Source: Cryptosporangium arvum DSM 44712
GTDB taxonomy: Bacteria; Actinomycetota; Actinomycetes; Mycobacteriales; Cryptosporangiaceae
Assembly: GCF_000585375.1 (NCBI RefSeq)
Contig: NZ_KK073874.1
Coordinates: 1,798,001-1,862,000 of the forward strand
Direction: 5' to 3'
DNA: 64,000 nucleotides
The position numbers and the translations under genes are program-made. How positions within the stretch are numbered: position 1 is the stretch's first letter; each line of letters begins with the position of its first letter. Shown here one piece after another: positions 1-7,738 of the stretch. The notes beneath the pieces are model-generated. The model saw nothing but the letters and a program-made list of their open reading frames with translations. It searched no databases and had not been told where the DNA came from.

Positions 1-432
1 CTCCGGGCCCGGGTGGGACGGAACGGCCGGTTCGGTGGCCTCCACCACCTGCGCCAGGCGCGCGTCGCGCTGCATGGCCCGGAGCCGGTCGACGAGCTGG
101 CGCTTGGCGATCCCGATCAGCCAGCCCGCCAGGCGTCCCCGGTCCGGGTCGAACGTGGCGCGCCCGCGCCAGGCGGCGACGAAGGTCGCTTGGGTCAGGT
201 CCTCGGCGTCGCTGGGGCTGGGCAGGGCCTGACGCCCCAGCCGGTAGACCAGCCCGCCCCACCGTTCGTACATCGCTCGCAGCGCGCGTTCGTCGCCGGC
301 CAGGAATCGGGCCGCGAGCGCCGCCTCGTCGTCGGATCCGGTGCGGTCGGAGTGCGTGAGCGCCAACCGGGGGGCCTGGGGACCGCTCGGCGATCCGGAT
401 GTGTCGGGTCCGGAGGCCTCGGACGGGGTCAT
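1..432 (-). CDS. ECF-family RNA polymerase sigma factor (3' end outside window)
   Basis: The 144 visible codons give the N-terminal part of an extracytoplasmic-function sigma factor, which directs RNA polymerase to stress or envelope promoters. After a Ser/Pro-rich lead of about 33 residues, region 2 spans roughly residues 34-126. It includes DAEDLTQATFVAAW (76-89) and the -10 recognition helix around WLIGIAKRQLVDRLRAM (104-120). Region 4 lies beyond the window edge, so completeness cannot be judged. The ATG at 430-432 has a GAGGAGG ribosome site nine bases upstream. A secreted fasciclin-domain gene lies 131 bp upstream on the same strand. That pairing recalls the mycobacterial SigK regulon of fasciclin antigens MPT70 and MPT83. 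The SigK identity is only an inference, because the anti-sigma gene is not visible. Confidence 0.85.
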   Translation of the reverse strand, partial: MTPSEASGPDTSGSPSGPQAPRLALTHSDRTGSDDEAALAARFLAGDERALRAMYERWGGLVYRLGRQALPSPSDAEDLTQATFVAAWRGRATFDPDRGRLAGWLIGIAKRQLVDRLRAMQRDARLAQVVEATEPAVPSHPGPE

Positions 433-563
433 CAACCGGCCTCCTCGACGGTTGTCATCCTCGGTCATCGTGTGGGTTCACCCATTGATCAGGCACCACG
501 GCGGCGAGGGCCGCAACTCGACGGCGGGGCGGAGACTCGTGGTCGTCCGCCCCGCCGCGAGGA

Positions 564-1220
564 TCAGGGCAGGTCGCTCGGGCGCAGGACCCGGTCGATG
601 GCGTGCGCGATCTGCTTGTTGCCCTTGTTGACGTCGGCCACGACGACGCGCGGGTCGCGGTCGTTCCAGTCGGCGTCCACGAGGCGGATGGTCTTCTTCT
701 TCCAGTGACCGTCGACGCACACCTGGATGGTCGCGCCGGCGGCGGTCTTGAGCTTCGCTCCGTTCGACTTCAGCGCGGCGGCCTTGTCGATCGTCGCGCC
801 CGGGATCACGTGGTAGAGCAGCACGGCCTCCACCGTGTCGATGCCCAGCCCGGCGACCGCGGTGAACGCCTGGCGCTCGCTCGTCCAGTGGTGGGTGCCC
901 TTGAGGTCGGCCACCAGCGCCTGGAACGCGGCGTCGGTCGGGACGAACGCCGTGAGCGGCGTCTTGCCGTCGGCCAGCACCTTCACCGGGCTGTTGGGCT
1001 TGGCCTTGAGAACCGCCTTGACCGCGGCGGTGAGGATGTCGAAGTCCTTGCTGTTACGGTCGAAACCGCTCTTGTCGGCGGTCAGGACCGCTACTAACGA
1101 CTTGTTGCCCTTCGGCGTCGGCTTTCCGGTCGCAGCGGCCGGTGCGGCGGCAACGGCGGTGGCGAGCAGAGCGGCGGCCGTGACGGCGACCGCCTGAGTG
1201 CCGAGTCGGACGAGCTTCAT
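564..1220 (-). CDS. Secreted fasciclin (FAS1) domain protein
   Basis: A 218-residue exported protein. Residues 1-31 form a signal peptide: a short Lys/Arg start, a hydrophobic Ala/Val/Leu core, and Ala-rich cleavage sites near residues 26-31. One FAS1 domain fills about residues 40-215. It has the two conserved FAS1 segments, FVPTDAAF (92-99) and LLYHVI (134-139). FAS1 domains mediate adhesion or ligand binding at the cell surface, and the mycobacterial relatives are MPT70 and MPT83. The start at 1220 is chosen for a GGGAGGAA ribosome site eight bases upstream and because the signal peptide begins there; an in-frame extension to 1280 would spoil the leader. Residues 168-190 carry a Cys and a basic stretch not typical of the short antigens. 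Confidence 0.85.
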   Translation of the reverse strand: MKLVRLGTQAVAVTAAALLATAVAAAPAAATGKPTPKGNKSLVAVLTADKSGFDRNSKDFDILTAAVKAVLKAKPNSPVKVLADGKTPLTAFVPTDAAFQALVADLKGTHHWTSERQAFTAVAGLGIDTVEAVLLYHVIPGATIDKAAALKSNGAKLKTAAGATIQVCVDGHWKKKTIRLVDADWNDRDPRVVVADVNKGNKQIAHAIDRVLRPSDLP

Positions 1221-1267
1221 CGCTGACTTCCTCCCGTAGACACGGTGGCTGGTTGCCACATCCACGT

Positions 1268-1295
1268 CTACGACCGGCACATCGGTAACGGATGC
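1268..1295 (-). promoter_or_regulatory. Possible ECF-type promoter of the fasciclin gene
   Basis: Read on the minus strand there is GCATCC, 16 bases, then TCGTAG, about 48 bp before the fasciclin start. The -35 element differs by one base from CCATCC, which is reported for SigK of mycobacteria. The -10 element does not match that consensus well. The call is tentative. Confidence 0.3.
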
Positions 1296-1327
1296 ACCAG
1301 ACGACGATCAATTTCGACGGGCCCGGC

Positions 1328-1347
1328 TATCTGCCGATCGGCAGATA
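1328..1347. promoter_or_regulatory. Perfect 20-bp palindrome, candidate operator
   Basis: TATCTGCCGATCGGCAGATA is an exact 20-bp palindrome. It sits between the divergent fasciclin gene and the membrane protein that starts at 1402, 54 bp before the latter. A dimeric repressor site is the simplest reading. No regulator gene lies directly beside it. Confidence 0.6.
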
Positions 1348-1401
1348 TCCGCCCGGGCGCGGAGCCGGGATCGTAAGGACATCGCCGCTCGAGGAGGCAT
1401 C

Positions 1402-1935
1402 ATGTCCCTGGAAACCGCTCACCGGCCCGTCTGCGCCGAGGCCGCTACGGTCCCGCCGCCCTCGACCCGCGCGGTGGTGGCGGCCTACGTGGCCGCGGCC
1501 GCGGCCACGGTCGGCTTCATCCCGCTGCACGCGATCTGGGCGCTGGGCATCCCGCTGTTCGCCGACCCCGACCTGTTCCGCCCCTGGTACGAGGACGGCG
1601 GCGGGACCTACCTGCTGACGCTCAACCTGCTGGCCCTCCTGCCGGCCGTGCTGGCCCTGGCCCTGGTCCGGCCCTGGGGCCTGTGCTTCCCGCGCTGGGT
1701 GCCGATCGTCCGCAGGCGCGGGGTGCCGCGCATGCTGCTGATCGTGCCCGGCGCCGGGCTGTCCGCCGCGCTGCTGGCCTACACCCTGTTCGCCGCCGCC
1801 CTGATGCCGTTCCAATGGAACGACCCGGCCGCCATCTTCGACCCGAGGACCGGCGTGTACGGCGTCATCCAGTTCTCGGTCTGGATCACCGGCCTGGCCA
1901 TCGCCACCCGCTCCTACGCCCGGCGCACCCGTTAG
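1402..1935 (+). CDS. Small polytopic membrane protein of unknown function
   Basis: A 177-residue protein with four likely membrane segments: about residues 22-42, 73-94, 112-134 and 150-168. The N-terminal 20 residues are polar, and a short Arg-rich tail ends the protein. I do not recognise a named family. It starts at an ATG with a GAGGAGG ribosome site seven bases upstream. The perfect 20-bp palindrome 54 bp upstream suggests control by an unlinked repressor. The next gene ends nine bases beyond it on the opposite strand, so this is a single-gene unit. Confidence 0.7.
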   Translation: MSLETAHRPVCAEAATVPPPSTRAVVAAYVAAAAATVGFIPLHAIWALGIPLFADPDLFRPWYEDGGGTYLLTLNLLALLPAVLALALVRPWGLCFPRWVPIVRRRGVPRMLLIVPGAGLSAALLAYTLFAAALMPFQWNDPAAIFDPRTGVYGVIQFSVWITGLAIATRSYARRTR

Positions 1936-1943
1936 GCGGTGCG

Positions 1944-3119
1944 TCACGGCGCCGGCTCGGACGTACCCGGGGCGTGCTGAGCGGGGTAGTCCTCGAGGGT
2001 CAGGTTCGTGGCCGGCCGGTCGACGATCTTCATCAGCGGCCCGAACAGCGACAGCGCCGAGAAGCCGAGGTTGCGGGCGACGATCCCCGGCTTCGTGCCG
2101 GGCGCGAGCAGGCGCCCGGCGTTGATCTTCTGCGAGACCGACGCGTAGTCCCGGTACGTGCTCTCGTACCGGGCGAACGCCGCGACGTGGTCGCCGCCCG
2201 CGCGGGCGAGTTCGCCGGCGAGGACGTACGCGCCGACGACGGCCAGCCCGGTGCCGAAACCGCCGAGCGCGTTGCCGTAGGCGGCGTCCCCGACCAGGAC
2301 GACACGGCCGGCGGAGTAGCGGTCGACGGTGACGCGGCTGATCGAGTCCAGATAGAACTCACGTGCGTGCGGGAGCTCGGCCAGCAGCTCCGGAATCCGC
2401 CACCGGCCGCCCCGCAGAGCGTCGGCGAGGAACTGCTTCTGCGCGTCGGCGTCGCCGCGGCCGGCCGGTGACAGCGGCGCCGCGAACACGAAGAACGCGG
2501 ACGCTTTGGGGCCGCCGAGAGCGGCCATGATGCCGGGCTCGTTGTACATGACCTCGTTGCCGTCGACGTCGAGGTCGGCGAGGGCGTAGTAGTAACCGAG
2601 GTGGCGGACGTAGTCCGACTCGGGGCCGAACGCGAGCGCCCGGACGTTCGAGTGGATGCCGTCGGCACCGACGACGAGGTCGAACGTCCGCGGGGCACCG
2701 TGTGCGAACGAGACGTCGACGCCGTCACCGGTGTCGGCGAGCGCGGTGACGGAGTCGCCGAAGACGTACTCGCAGGTCTCCGCGGTGAGGCCGTAGAGGA
2801 TGTTCGCCAGATCGCCGCGCGGGACGTTGATCTCGCCGCCGGCGAACGCACCCGGGACCGAGCCGACCTTGCGGCCGCGAGCGTTGACCAGGATGCCGTC
2901 CTCGCTGGGGACGGCGGCGCGCCGGACGGCGTCGAGAATGCCCATCTTGCGTAGTATGCCCAGGTGGATGGGGCCTTTGAAGTCGACGGCCTGGCCGCAG
3001 GCACGGACCTGCGGGGCCTTCTCGACGACGGTGACGTCGAACCCGTAGCGGTGCAGCCAGTAGGCGAGCGCGGGTCCGGCGATGCTGGCACCGGAGATGA
3101 GGACGCGGGTGTTTGTCAT
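1944..3119 (-). CDS. FAD-dependent monooxygenase (p-hydroxybenzoate hydroxylase fold)
   Basis: A 391-residue class A flavoprotein monooxygenase, of the group that hydroxylates aromatic or polyketide-like compounds using NAD(P)H and O2. The FAD-binding Rossmann motif GASIAG is at residues 10-15, with the ribose-binding Glu at 33. The DG motif VVGADGIHSNVR is at 149-160 and the GD motif VVLVGDAAYG at 273-282. Length and motif order are normal, and the TetX-like subgroup is closest by eye. The ATG shares one base with the stop codon of the upstream TetR gene, so the two are translationally coupled. The TetR protein probably senses the substrate or product. The exact substrate cannot be read from the sequence. 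Confidence 0.85.
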   Translation of the reverse strand: MTNTRVLISGASIAGPALAYWLHRYGFDVTVVEKAPQVRACGQAVDFKGPIHLGILRKMGILDAVRRAAVPSEDGILVNARGRKVGSVPGAFAGGEINVPRGDLANILYGLTAETCEYVFGDSVTALADTGDGVDVSFAHGAPRTFDLVVGADGIHSNVRALAFGPESDYVRHLGYYYALADLDVDGNEVMYNEPGIMAALGGPKASAFFVFAAPLSPAGRGDADAQKQFLADALRGGRWRIPELLAELPHAREFYLDSISRVTVDRYSAGRVVLVGDAAYGNALGGFGTGLAVVGAYVLAGELARAGGDHVAAFARYESTYRDYASVSQKINAGRLLAPGTKPGIVARNLGFSALSLFGPLMKIVDRPATNLTLEDYPAQHAPGTSEPAP

Positions 3120-3754
3120 CAGGCGTTTCCTGTCCGTGCGGTGGTGACGGAGCGGAAGGTGCGGTCGAGGTCGTCGAGCGCATCGGTGGCGTCGTGGATC
3201 AGGCGTGCGACGAGGGGGTCGGAGCGGTCCGACGCGAGCACGGCCGCACCGATCGCGTCGGTGATCGTCTGGACGACCGAGACCAGAGCGGCGGCGTGGG
3301 CCCGGGCCACGATCGTGGGCACCTCGGGGTCGGTGGCGGCGAGCGACGCGGTGATGGCGTCGGCCTGTCGTTCCCGTTCCTCCAGCGCGAACCGCCGGAG
3401 CACCGGGCTGACCAGGCACTGCGCCGGGAACTCCCCACGCGCGAGTTCCGGGGGCTCGAGCCGGAGCCGGTCGATGTCCTCCAGGACGAGCGGGCGGAGA
3501 GCGGCGGCCGGGCTCGTGCCGGTGGCCCGCTCGCGCACGACGCGGCCGTAGCGCTCCCGGATCTCCTCGGCGCGGTCGAGAACGAGGTCCTGCTTCGTCG
3601 GGAAGTAGTTGTAGATCGTCTGGTCGGACACCTCCGCGGCCCGAGCCACGTCGACGACCGACACCTCGTCGTAGCCGCGCGCCGCGAACAGGCCGGCGGC
3701 GACGTCGGCGATGCGCTCGCGCGTCTCAGCTTTCTTGCGTTCCCGAAGTCCCAC
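3119..3754 (-). CDS. TetR-family transcriptional regulator
   Basis: A 211-residue TetR repressor. The N-terminal helix-turn-helix covers about residues 8-56, with the typical VSDQTIYNYFPTKQDL recognition segment. The C-terminal helical ligand domain follows. It is the first gene of a two-gene unit with the flavin monooxygenase, which it most likely represses together with itself. A perfect inverted repeat (3775-3791) lies 21 bp upstream of its start and is the expected operator. The start is supported by the conserved arrangement of basic residues just before the first helix. Confidence 0.9.
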   Translation of the reverse strand: MGLRERKKAETRERIADVAAGLFAARGYDEVSVVDVARAAEVSDQTIYNYFPTKQDLVLDRAEEIRERYGRVVRERATGTSPAAALRPLVLEDIDRLRLEPPELARGEFPAQCLVSPVLRRFALEERERQADAITASLAATDPEVPTIVARAHAAALVSVVQTITDAIGAAVLASDRSDPLVARLIHDATDALDDLDRTFRSVTTARTGNA

Positions 3755-3774
3755 GAATTTAGAGTAACTAAAAC

Positions 3775-3791
3775 TTTTGGCGACGCCAAAA
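3775..3791. promoter_or_regulatory. Candidate TetR operator
   Basis: TTTTGGCGACGCCAAAA is a perfect inverted repeat with 8-bp arms and one central base. It lies 21-37 bp upstream of the tetR start at 3754, inside an AT-rich patch unlike its surroundings. This fits autoregulation of the tetR-monooxygenase unit. Confidence 0.6.
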
Positions 3792-3892
3792 AAGTCGTCC
3801 GAGTAGCGGTCAATAGCTGGCCTCTACTGGGCCGATAGTGGTCTGTGGGTGGCCGGAGCGACCGGCGCCACCGGAACAGATGGAGCAGGCCC

Positions 3893-4306
3893 GTGTCCCT
3901 CGCTTTCGACGTCAACTGGCTCGCCGTCCTCATCGCGACCGTGGCCTGCACGGTCCTCGGCGGCCTCTACTTCGGCCTCGCCGTGTCGCGCCCGTACGCC
4001 GCGGCGATGGGTCGGGTCGGCCAGCCGGCCTGGAGGCCCCCGGCGTCCGCGCTCGCCGGTCAGACGGTGGCGACGCTGCTCGTCGTGATCACCAGCGCCG
4101 TGCTGCTGCGCACGCTCGACGTCCGCGAGGTCGGCACCGCGCTGCTGTTCGGCCTCGTCGTCGGCGTCGGTTACCTGGCCGCGATGGTGCTCAACATCGC
4201 GATCAACCCGAACTTCCCCCACCCGTTCCGCTACGCCCTGCTCAACGCCCCGTACTTCCTCGCCTGCAGCCTGCTCACCAGCACGGTGATCGCCCTGCTG
4301 GCCTAG
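3893..4306 (+). CDS. DUF1761-like membrane protein
   Basis: A 137-residue protein with four hydrophobic segments: roughly residues 7-29, 51-70, 78-100 and 112-136. The layout is that of the DUF1761 family of small integral membrane proteins, whose role is unknown. I chose the GTG at 3893, preceded by GGAGCAGG, because the protein then starts directly before the first membrane helix. An ATG-like start 48 bases upstream would add a polar Arg-rich stretch. The stop codon overlaps the end of the convergent DUF3291 gene by four bases. Confidence 0.65.
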   Translation: MSLAFDVNWLAVLIATVACTVLGGLYFGLAVSRPYAAAMGRVGQPAWRPPASALAGQTVATLLVVITSAVLLRTLDVREVGTALLFGLVVGVGYLAAMVLNIAINPNFPHPFRYALLNAPYFLACSLLTSTVIALLA

Positions 4307-4764
4307 GGGGGCGGGAACGGCTCGCGGAACGTGAAGGCCTTGGGGGACGCCCCTCCGGCCACCAGTGCGAGGCGTTCGCACGCCTCCTCCACCGTGGGGA
4401 GGTGGCCGGCGGGCACCCACCACAGCACCAGCGACGCCGGCAAGTCGTGCGGCCGGAACCAGTCGCGGCGGCGGCGCAGGTAGTCGAGGTGGGCGCTGCG
4501 GTACGAGAACGTGCGCAGCGCCTCGACCGAGTCCCAGACCGACATCGTCACGATCACGTCCGGATCGAGCGGTCGCACGGTCGTCGCGTCGCCCTCGGGG
4601 CCTTCGGCCAGCCGCCAGACGAAGCCGGGCGACGCGTCGGCGAGCGCGTTCATCGCGTCGAGGCCGGCGACGAACTCGGACATCACGGGGTCGGTCAGCG
4701 GGGCGCGGAGGCGGGCGACGTTGAAGTGGGCCAGACGGTGTGCGCTCGTCATGGCGACCAGCAC
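4303..4764 (-). CDS. DUF3291 domain protein
   Basis: A 153-residue cytosolic protein of the DUF3291 type. Family landmarks include the N-terminal LAHFNVARLRAPLTDP segment, FVWRLAEGPEGDA in the middle, and a Trp-rich core with VTMSVWDSVEALRTFSYRS and LVLWWVPAGHLPTVEEACERL. The fold is expected to be a dimeric alpha-beta barrel related to antibiotic-biosynthesis monooxygenases; no activity is known. The GTG at 4764 is preceded by AGGA nine bases away. The ATG at 4752 is the alternative start. It lies 21 bp after the winged-helix regulator gene on the same strand and may belong to that transcript. Confidence 0.75.
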   Translation of the reverse strand: MLVAMTSAHRLAHFNVARLRAPLTDPVMSEFVAGLDAMNALADASPGFVWRLAEGPEGDATTVRPLDPDVIVTMSVWDSVEALRTFSYRSAHLDYLRRRRDWFRPHDLPASLVLWWVPAGHLPTVEEACERLALVAGGASPKAFTFREPFPPP

Positions 4765-4785
4765 ACCAGATCGTCCTGTCTAACG

Positions 4786-5433
4786 TCAATCAGAATTGTT
4801 TTTAGAAACGACGACGCAGCAGCGGCCGGGAGCGGCGTCCATTCGCGCCGTCCAGTCGGTTCCGTCGAGCAGGCCGGAGATCAGCGCCAGGTTCATGCCG
4901 CACACCAGCGGCGGGAACTGTTCGGCCAGCCGGTGGAACGGGCAGTTGTTCAGCCGGAACCCGGTGGGCGTCTCCTCCGGCACGTAGCCGTGGGCGGTCA
5001 GCCGGGCGCGGACGTCCCCACCGGACGACGCCCGGCGGCCGTGTTCGCGGGCCACCTCGAAGAGCGCGGTGTCGGCCCCGCTGCGCTCCACCGACTCGGC
5101 CAGCAGCTCGGCGGCCGTCCGGTAGTCCCGGGGAGGTGCGCTCACCGCGTGCTCGGTGGCCGACACCCGGTACAGCTTCGCCGGTCGGCCGGCGCCCGGG
5201 CCCGAGCGCCCGTTGCGGCGGCCGTAGGACACCTCGAGCAACCCGGCGTCGACGAGTTTGTCGAGGTGGAACGCCGCAAGCGTGCGCCCGACGCCGAGGA
5301 GCTCGGCGATCTCGTCGCGCCCGAGCGGCCGGGCCCCGGCCGCCAGCACCGCCTCGTAGGCCGCGCGCCGGGTCGCGTCGGTCAGCGCGGTCAGCGCGTC
5401 CAGACCGGCGTCGGGTCCGTCCAGCGCTGTCAC
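4786..5433 (-). CDS. Winged-helix regulator with cysteine-rich C-terminus (SufR-like layout)
   Basis: A 215-residue transcription factor. An ArsR/DeoR-type winged helix covers about residues 15-80, with EIAELLGVGRTLAAFHLDKLVDAGLL as its helix-turn-helix. The C-terminal half ends with a cluster of cysteines at 164 (in NCPFH), 178 (in LVCGMN), 205 and 206 (in GRCCVVV). This layout resembles the SufR group of iron-sulfur-sensing repressors, although the spacing differs from cyanobacterial SufR. Redox, iron-sulfur or metal sensing is therefore an inference. It starts at a GTG 18 bp downstream of the carbonic anhydrase gene and is likely co-transcribed with it. Confidence 0.75.
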   Translation of the reverse strand: MTALDGPDAGLDALTALTDATRRAAYEAVLAAGARPLGRDEIAELLGVGRTLAAFHLDKLVDAGLLEVSYGRRNGRSGPGAGRPAKLYRVSATEHAVSAPPRDYRTAAELLAESVERSGADTALFEVAREHGRRASSGGDVRARLTAHGYVPEETPTGFRLNNCPFHRLAEQFPPLVCGMNLALISGLLDGTDWTARMDAAPGRCCVVVSKNNSD

Positions 5434-5451
5434 GCCGTCATCGTAGGCACG

Positions 5452-6108
5452 CTAGATGTGCGTCGCGTACACCTCGTCCGGCATCGCGACGTACGCGGTC
5501 CGCGGCCGCACCTCGGTCACGATCCCGCTGTCCAAGCTGTACAGCGCGGGCACCGCGGCGATCGTGCCGCGCCACACGGCCACGTCCACCAGCGGGGAAC
5601 GCTGGCACAGCTGCTCGATCGTGTAGGCCGCGTGCAGCGCGCTGACGTCGGTCGTGTTCACCGCTCCGGCGTGCCGCGCGCGGAGCACGTTGGGGGTGAT
5701 GCGCTCGGCGATGTCGCGGATGTAGCCGGGCGGCACCTGTCCCTCGTCGACGATCCGGCTCGCCGCGGAGACCGCGCCGCACTCCTCGTGGCCGAGCACG
5801 ACGATCAGCGACACCCGCAGCACCTCGACCGCGAACTCGACCGACCCGATGACGGCCGAGTCCAGCGCGTGCCCCGCGGTCCGGACGACGAACAGGTCGC
5901 CGAGCCCCTGGTCGAAGAGGATCTCGGCCGGCACCCGGGAGTCCGAGCAGCCCAGCACCAGCGCGAACGGATTCTGTGCGCGGCTGATCGCGGCGCGGCG
6001 GGCTGCCCCGCGGTCGGCGTCGGCCGTGCTCCGGCCTTCGACCCACCGGGCGTTGCCCTGCAGCAGCCGGGACCATGGGGACGAGGCCACCGGTCCGATT
6101 TTGTACAC
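5452..6108 (-). CDS. Beta-class carbonic anhydrase
   Basis: A 218-residue zinc enzyme that interconverts CO2 and bicarbonate. The zinc ligands are visible as CSDSRV (Cys54, with the Asp56-Arg58 dyad) and HEECGA (His107, Cys110). No signal peptide is seen, so it acts in the cytoplasm. It starts at a GTG with GGAGGG five bases upstream. It lies 13 bp behind the tandem-GAF chemoreceptor gene, and the two are almost certainly one transcript. Pairing with a soluble sensor could mean that CO2 or bicarbonate is part of the signal. That link is speculation from gene order only. Confidence 0.93.
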   Translation of the reverse strand: MYKIGPVASSPWSRLLQGNARWVEGRSTADADRGAARRAAISRAQNPFALVLGCSDSRVPAEILFDQGLGDLFVVRTAGHALDSAVIGSVEFAVEVLRVSLIVVLGHEECGAVSAASRIVDEGQVPPGYIRDIAERITPNVLRARHAGAVNTTDVSALHAAYTIEQLCQRSPLVDVAVWRGTIAAVPALYSLDSGIVTEVRPRTAYVAMPDEVYATHI

Positions 6109-6121
6109 GTCACCCTCCGGA

Positions 6122-7681
6122 TCAGTCCAGGATCGCGCGGGTCACCGCGACCTGTTCGGTCAGTACGCCTCGGATGAGGCCCTGCGTCTGGTTGATCTCT
6201 TCGACCGCGGTGTGGATCTCGGCCAGCGACGCGGTGACCTCGTCGACCCGGGCCTGGATCGTGTCGACCTTGCTGCTGACGTCGGTCGTGGCCCGCTCGG
6301 TCTCGCTGGAGAGCTCCTTGACCTCGCCGGCGACGACGGCGAAGCCCTTGCCGGACTCACCGGCCCGAGCGGCCTCGATCGTCGCGTTGAGCGCGAGCAG
6401 CTTGGTCTGCGCGGCGATCGACTGGATCGCCCGCACCACCTCGTTGATCTCGGCGCTGGCCTGGCCGAGCACCGCGACCTGCTGGTTCGCCTCGTCGGCG
6501 AGGTGCTCGCTGCGCTCGGCGACGGTCGCGGCCGCGGTGACGTTGCGCTCGACCTCCGCGATCGATTCCAGCAGCTCGCGGCCGGCGTTCTGCAGCTGCT
6601 CGGCGGACGCGAACCGCTCCAGCGCCGATCCGACCAGGAACGCGGTGTTGCGCAGGGCGGCTTCCCGGCCCGGATACATGATCAGCGTCCGGGTCGCGAA
6701 GAAGTCCATCGTGCCGACGATCTCGCCGCCGACCCGCACGGGCAGGCAGACGCCCGATTTGACCCCGGCGGCCTGCGCGGCGGGCCGGCGGACGCAGTCG
6801 GTCATCTCCCCGAGGTCCTCGACGAAGTAGAGGTCGCCGCGGGCCCAGGTGCGACCGGACAGGCCGACGCCCTTCGCGAACGACGCCTGCCTGGTCACCT
6901 CGCGGAACTCCGGGCCGGCGTCACCGGACTCGATCGCGAACCGCAGCACCTGCTGGTCCTGGTCGAGCTGCCAGAACGAGCCGTACTGCCAGTCGAAGTA
7001 TTGGCGGATCGTCTCCAGCGCGGTCCGGAGGGCCTGGTCCCGGCTCGTCGCCTGGGTCAGCTCCCGGATCACGTGCGAGACGGCCTCGACGTCCTGGGCG
7101 GCCTTCTCCTGCCGGATCGCCTCCTGCAGATGGGCCAGCGCGCGCGAGACGAGGTTCCCGACCGCGCGCAGGACCGTCAACCGGCCCGCCGACGGCTGCA
7201 GCTCCTCGGTGGCGAAGAAGTCCATCGTGCCGACGACGTGGTCGCCTTCCATCAGCGGGAAGCACACCCCGCTACGCACGCCGGCGCGCGCCGCGGCCGG
7301 AGCGCGCACGCAGTCGCTCAGATCCGCGATGTTCGGCACGAACACGAGGTCGCGGGCTTTCCACGCGCGTCCGGACAGGCCGACGCCCTCGGCGAAGGCC
7401 GCCTCCAGCGTGACCTTGCGGAACTCGTCGTTGACGCTGCCGCTCTCCTGCGCGAACCGGAGTTCGTGGCCGGACGGGTCGAGTTGCCAGTACGACCCGT
7501 ACGCCCAGCCGAACAGCTCGCGGATCAGCGTGAGAGCAGCCCCGATGGCTTCGTTCGGGGTTCTGGCCTGCTCCACCGCCCGCATGATCGCGGTCAGCGC
7601 CTGTACGTCGGCCTGCGCCTCCGCCAGTTCGGCCTGCGGCTGCGCCGACCGGTCCGACGACGCTCTCCAGCTGAATCCCAT
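6122..7681 (-). CDS. Soluble methyl-accepting-type receptor with two GAF domains
   Basis: A 519-residue protein without membrane helices. Two GAF sensory domains (about residues 35-185 and 210-350) are clear duplicates. Each contains a DCVR.PAA segment followed 16 residues later by SGVC, so both have a matched cysteine pair. The C-terminal third is a methyl-accepting chemotaxis signalling domain; its hairpin tip reads [19 protein letters not shown]. The domain is shorter than in classical receptors and the methylation sites are unclear, so the output partner is unknown. It is followed by carbonic anhydrase after 13 bp. A cytosolic receptor suggests sensing of a diffusible or redox signal in a motile or developmentally complex actinomycete. 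Confidence 0.88.
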   Translation of the reverse strand: MGFSWRASSDRSAQPQAELAEAQADVQALTAIMRAVEQARTPNEAIGAALTLIRELFGWAYGSYWQLDPSGHELRFAQESGSVNDEFRKVTLEAAFAEGVGLSGRAWKARDLVFVPNIADLSDCVRAPAAARAGVRSGVCFPLMEGDHVVGTMDFFATEELQPSAGRLTVLRAVGNLVSRALAHLQEAIRQEKAAQDVEAVSHVIRELTQATSRDQALRTALETIRQYFDWQYGSFWQLDQDQQVLRFAIESGDAGPEFREVTRQASFAKGVGLSGRTWARGDLYFVEDLGEMTDCVRRPAAQAAGVKSGVCLPVRVGGEIVGTMDFFATRTLIMYPGREAALRNTAFLVGSALERFASAEQLQNAGRELLESIAEVERNVTAAATVAERSEHLADEANQQVAVLGQASAEINEVVRAIQSIAAQTKLLALNATIEAARAGESGKGFAVVAGEVKELSSETERATTDVSSKVDTIQARVDEVTASLAEIHTAVEEINQTQGLIRGVLTEQVAVTRAILD

Positions 7682-7738
7682 GGGTGCCCTTCGCGAGAAC
7701 GCCGTTTAACAGCCGACGTCCTCTTCGGCGGCGAACCC

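Noticed and set aside
473-484. TGGGTTCACCCA repeat before the truncated sigma gene
   Set aside because: Short arms of 5 bp; not enough to call an operator, although its position in a promoter region is suitable.
496-543. Possible terminator of the fasciclin gene (ACCACG and CGTGGT pair)
   Set aside because: The arms are only 6 bp with a 36-base loop and no T tract.
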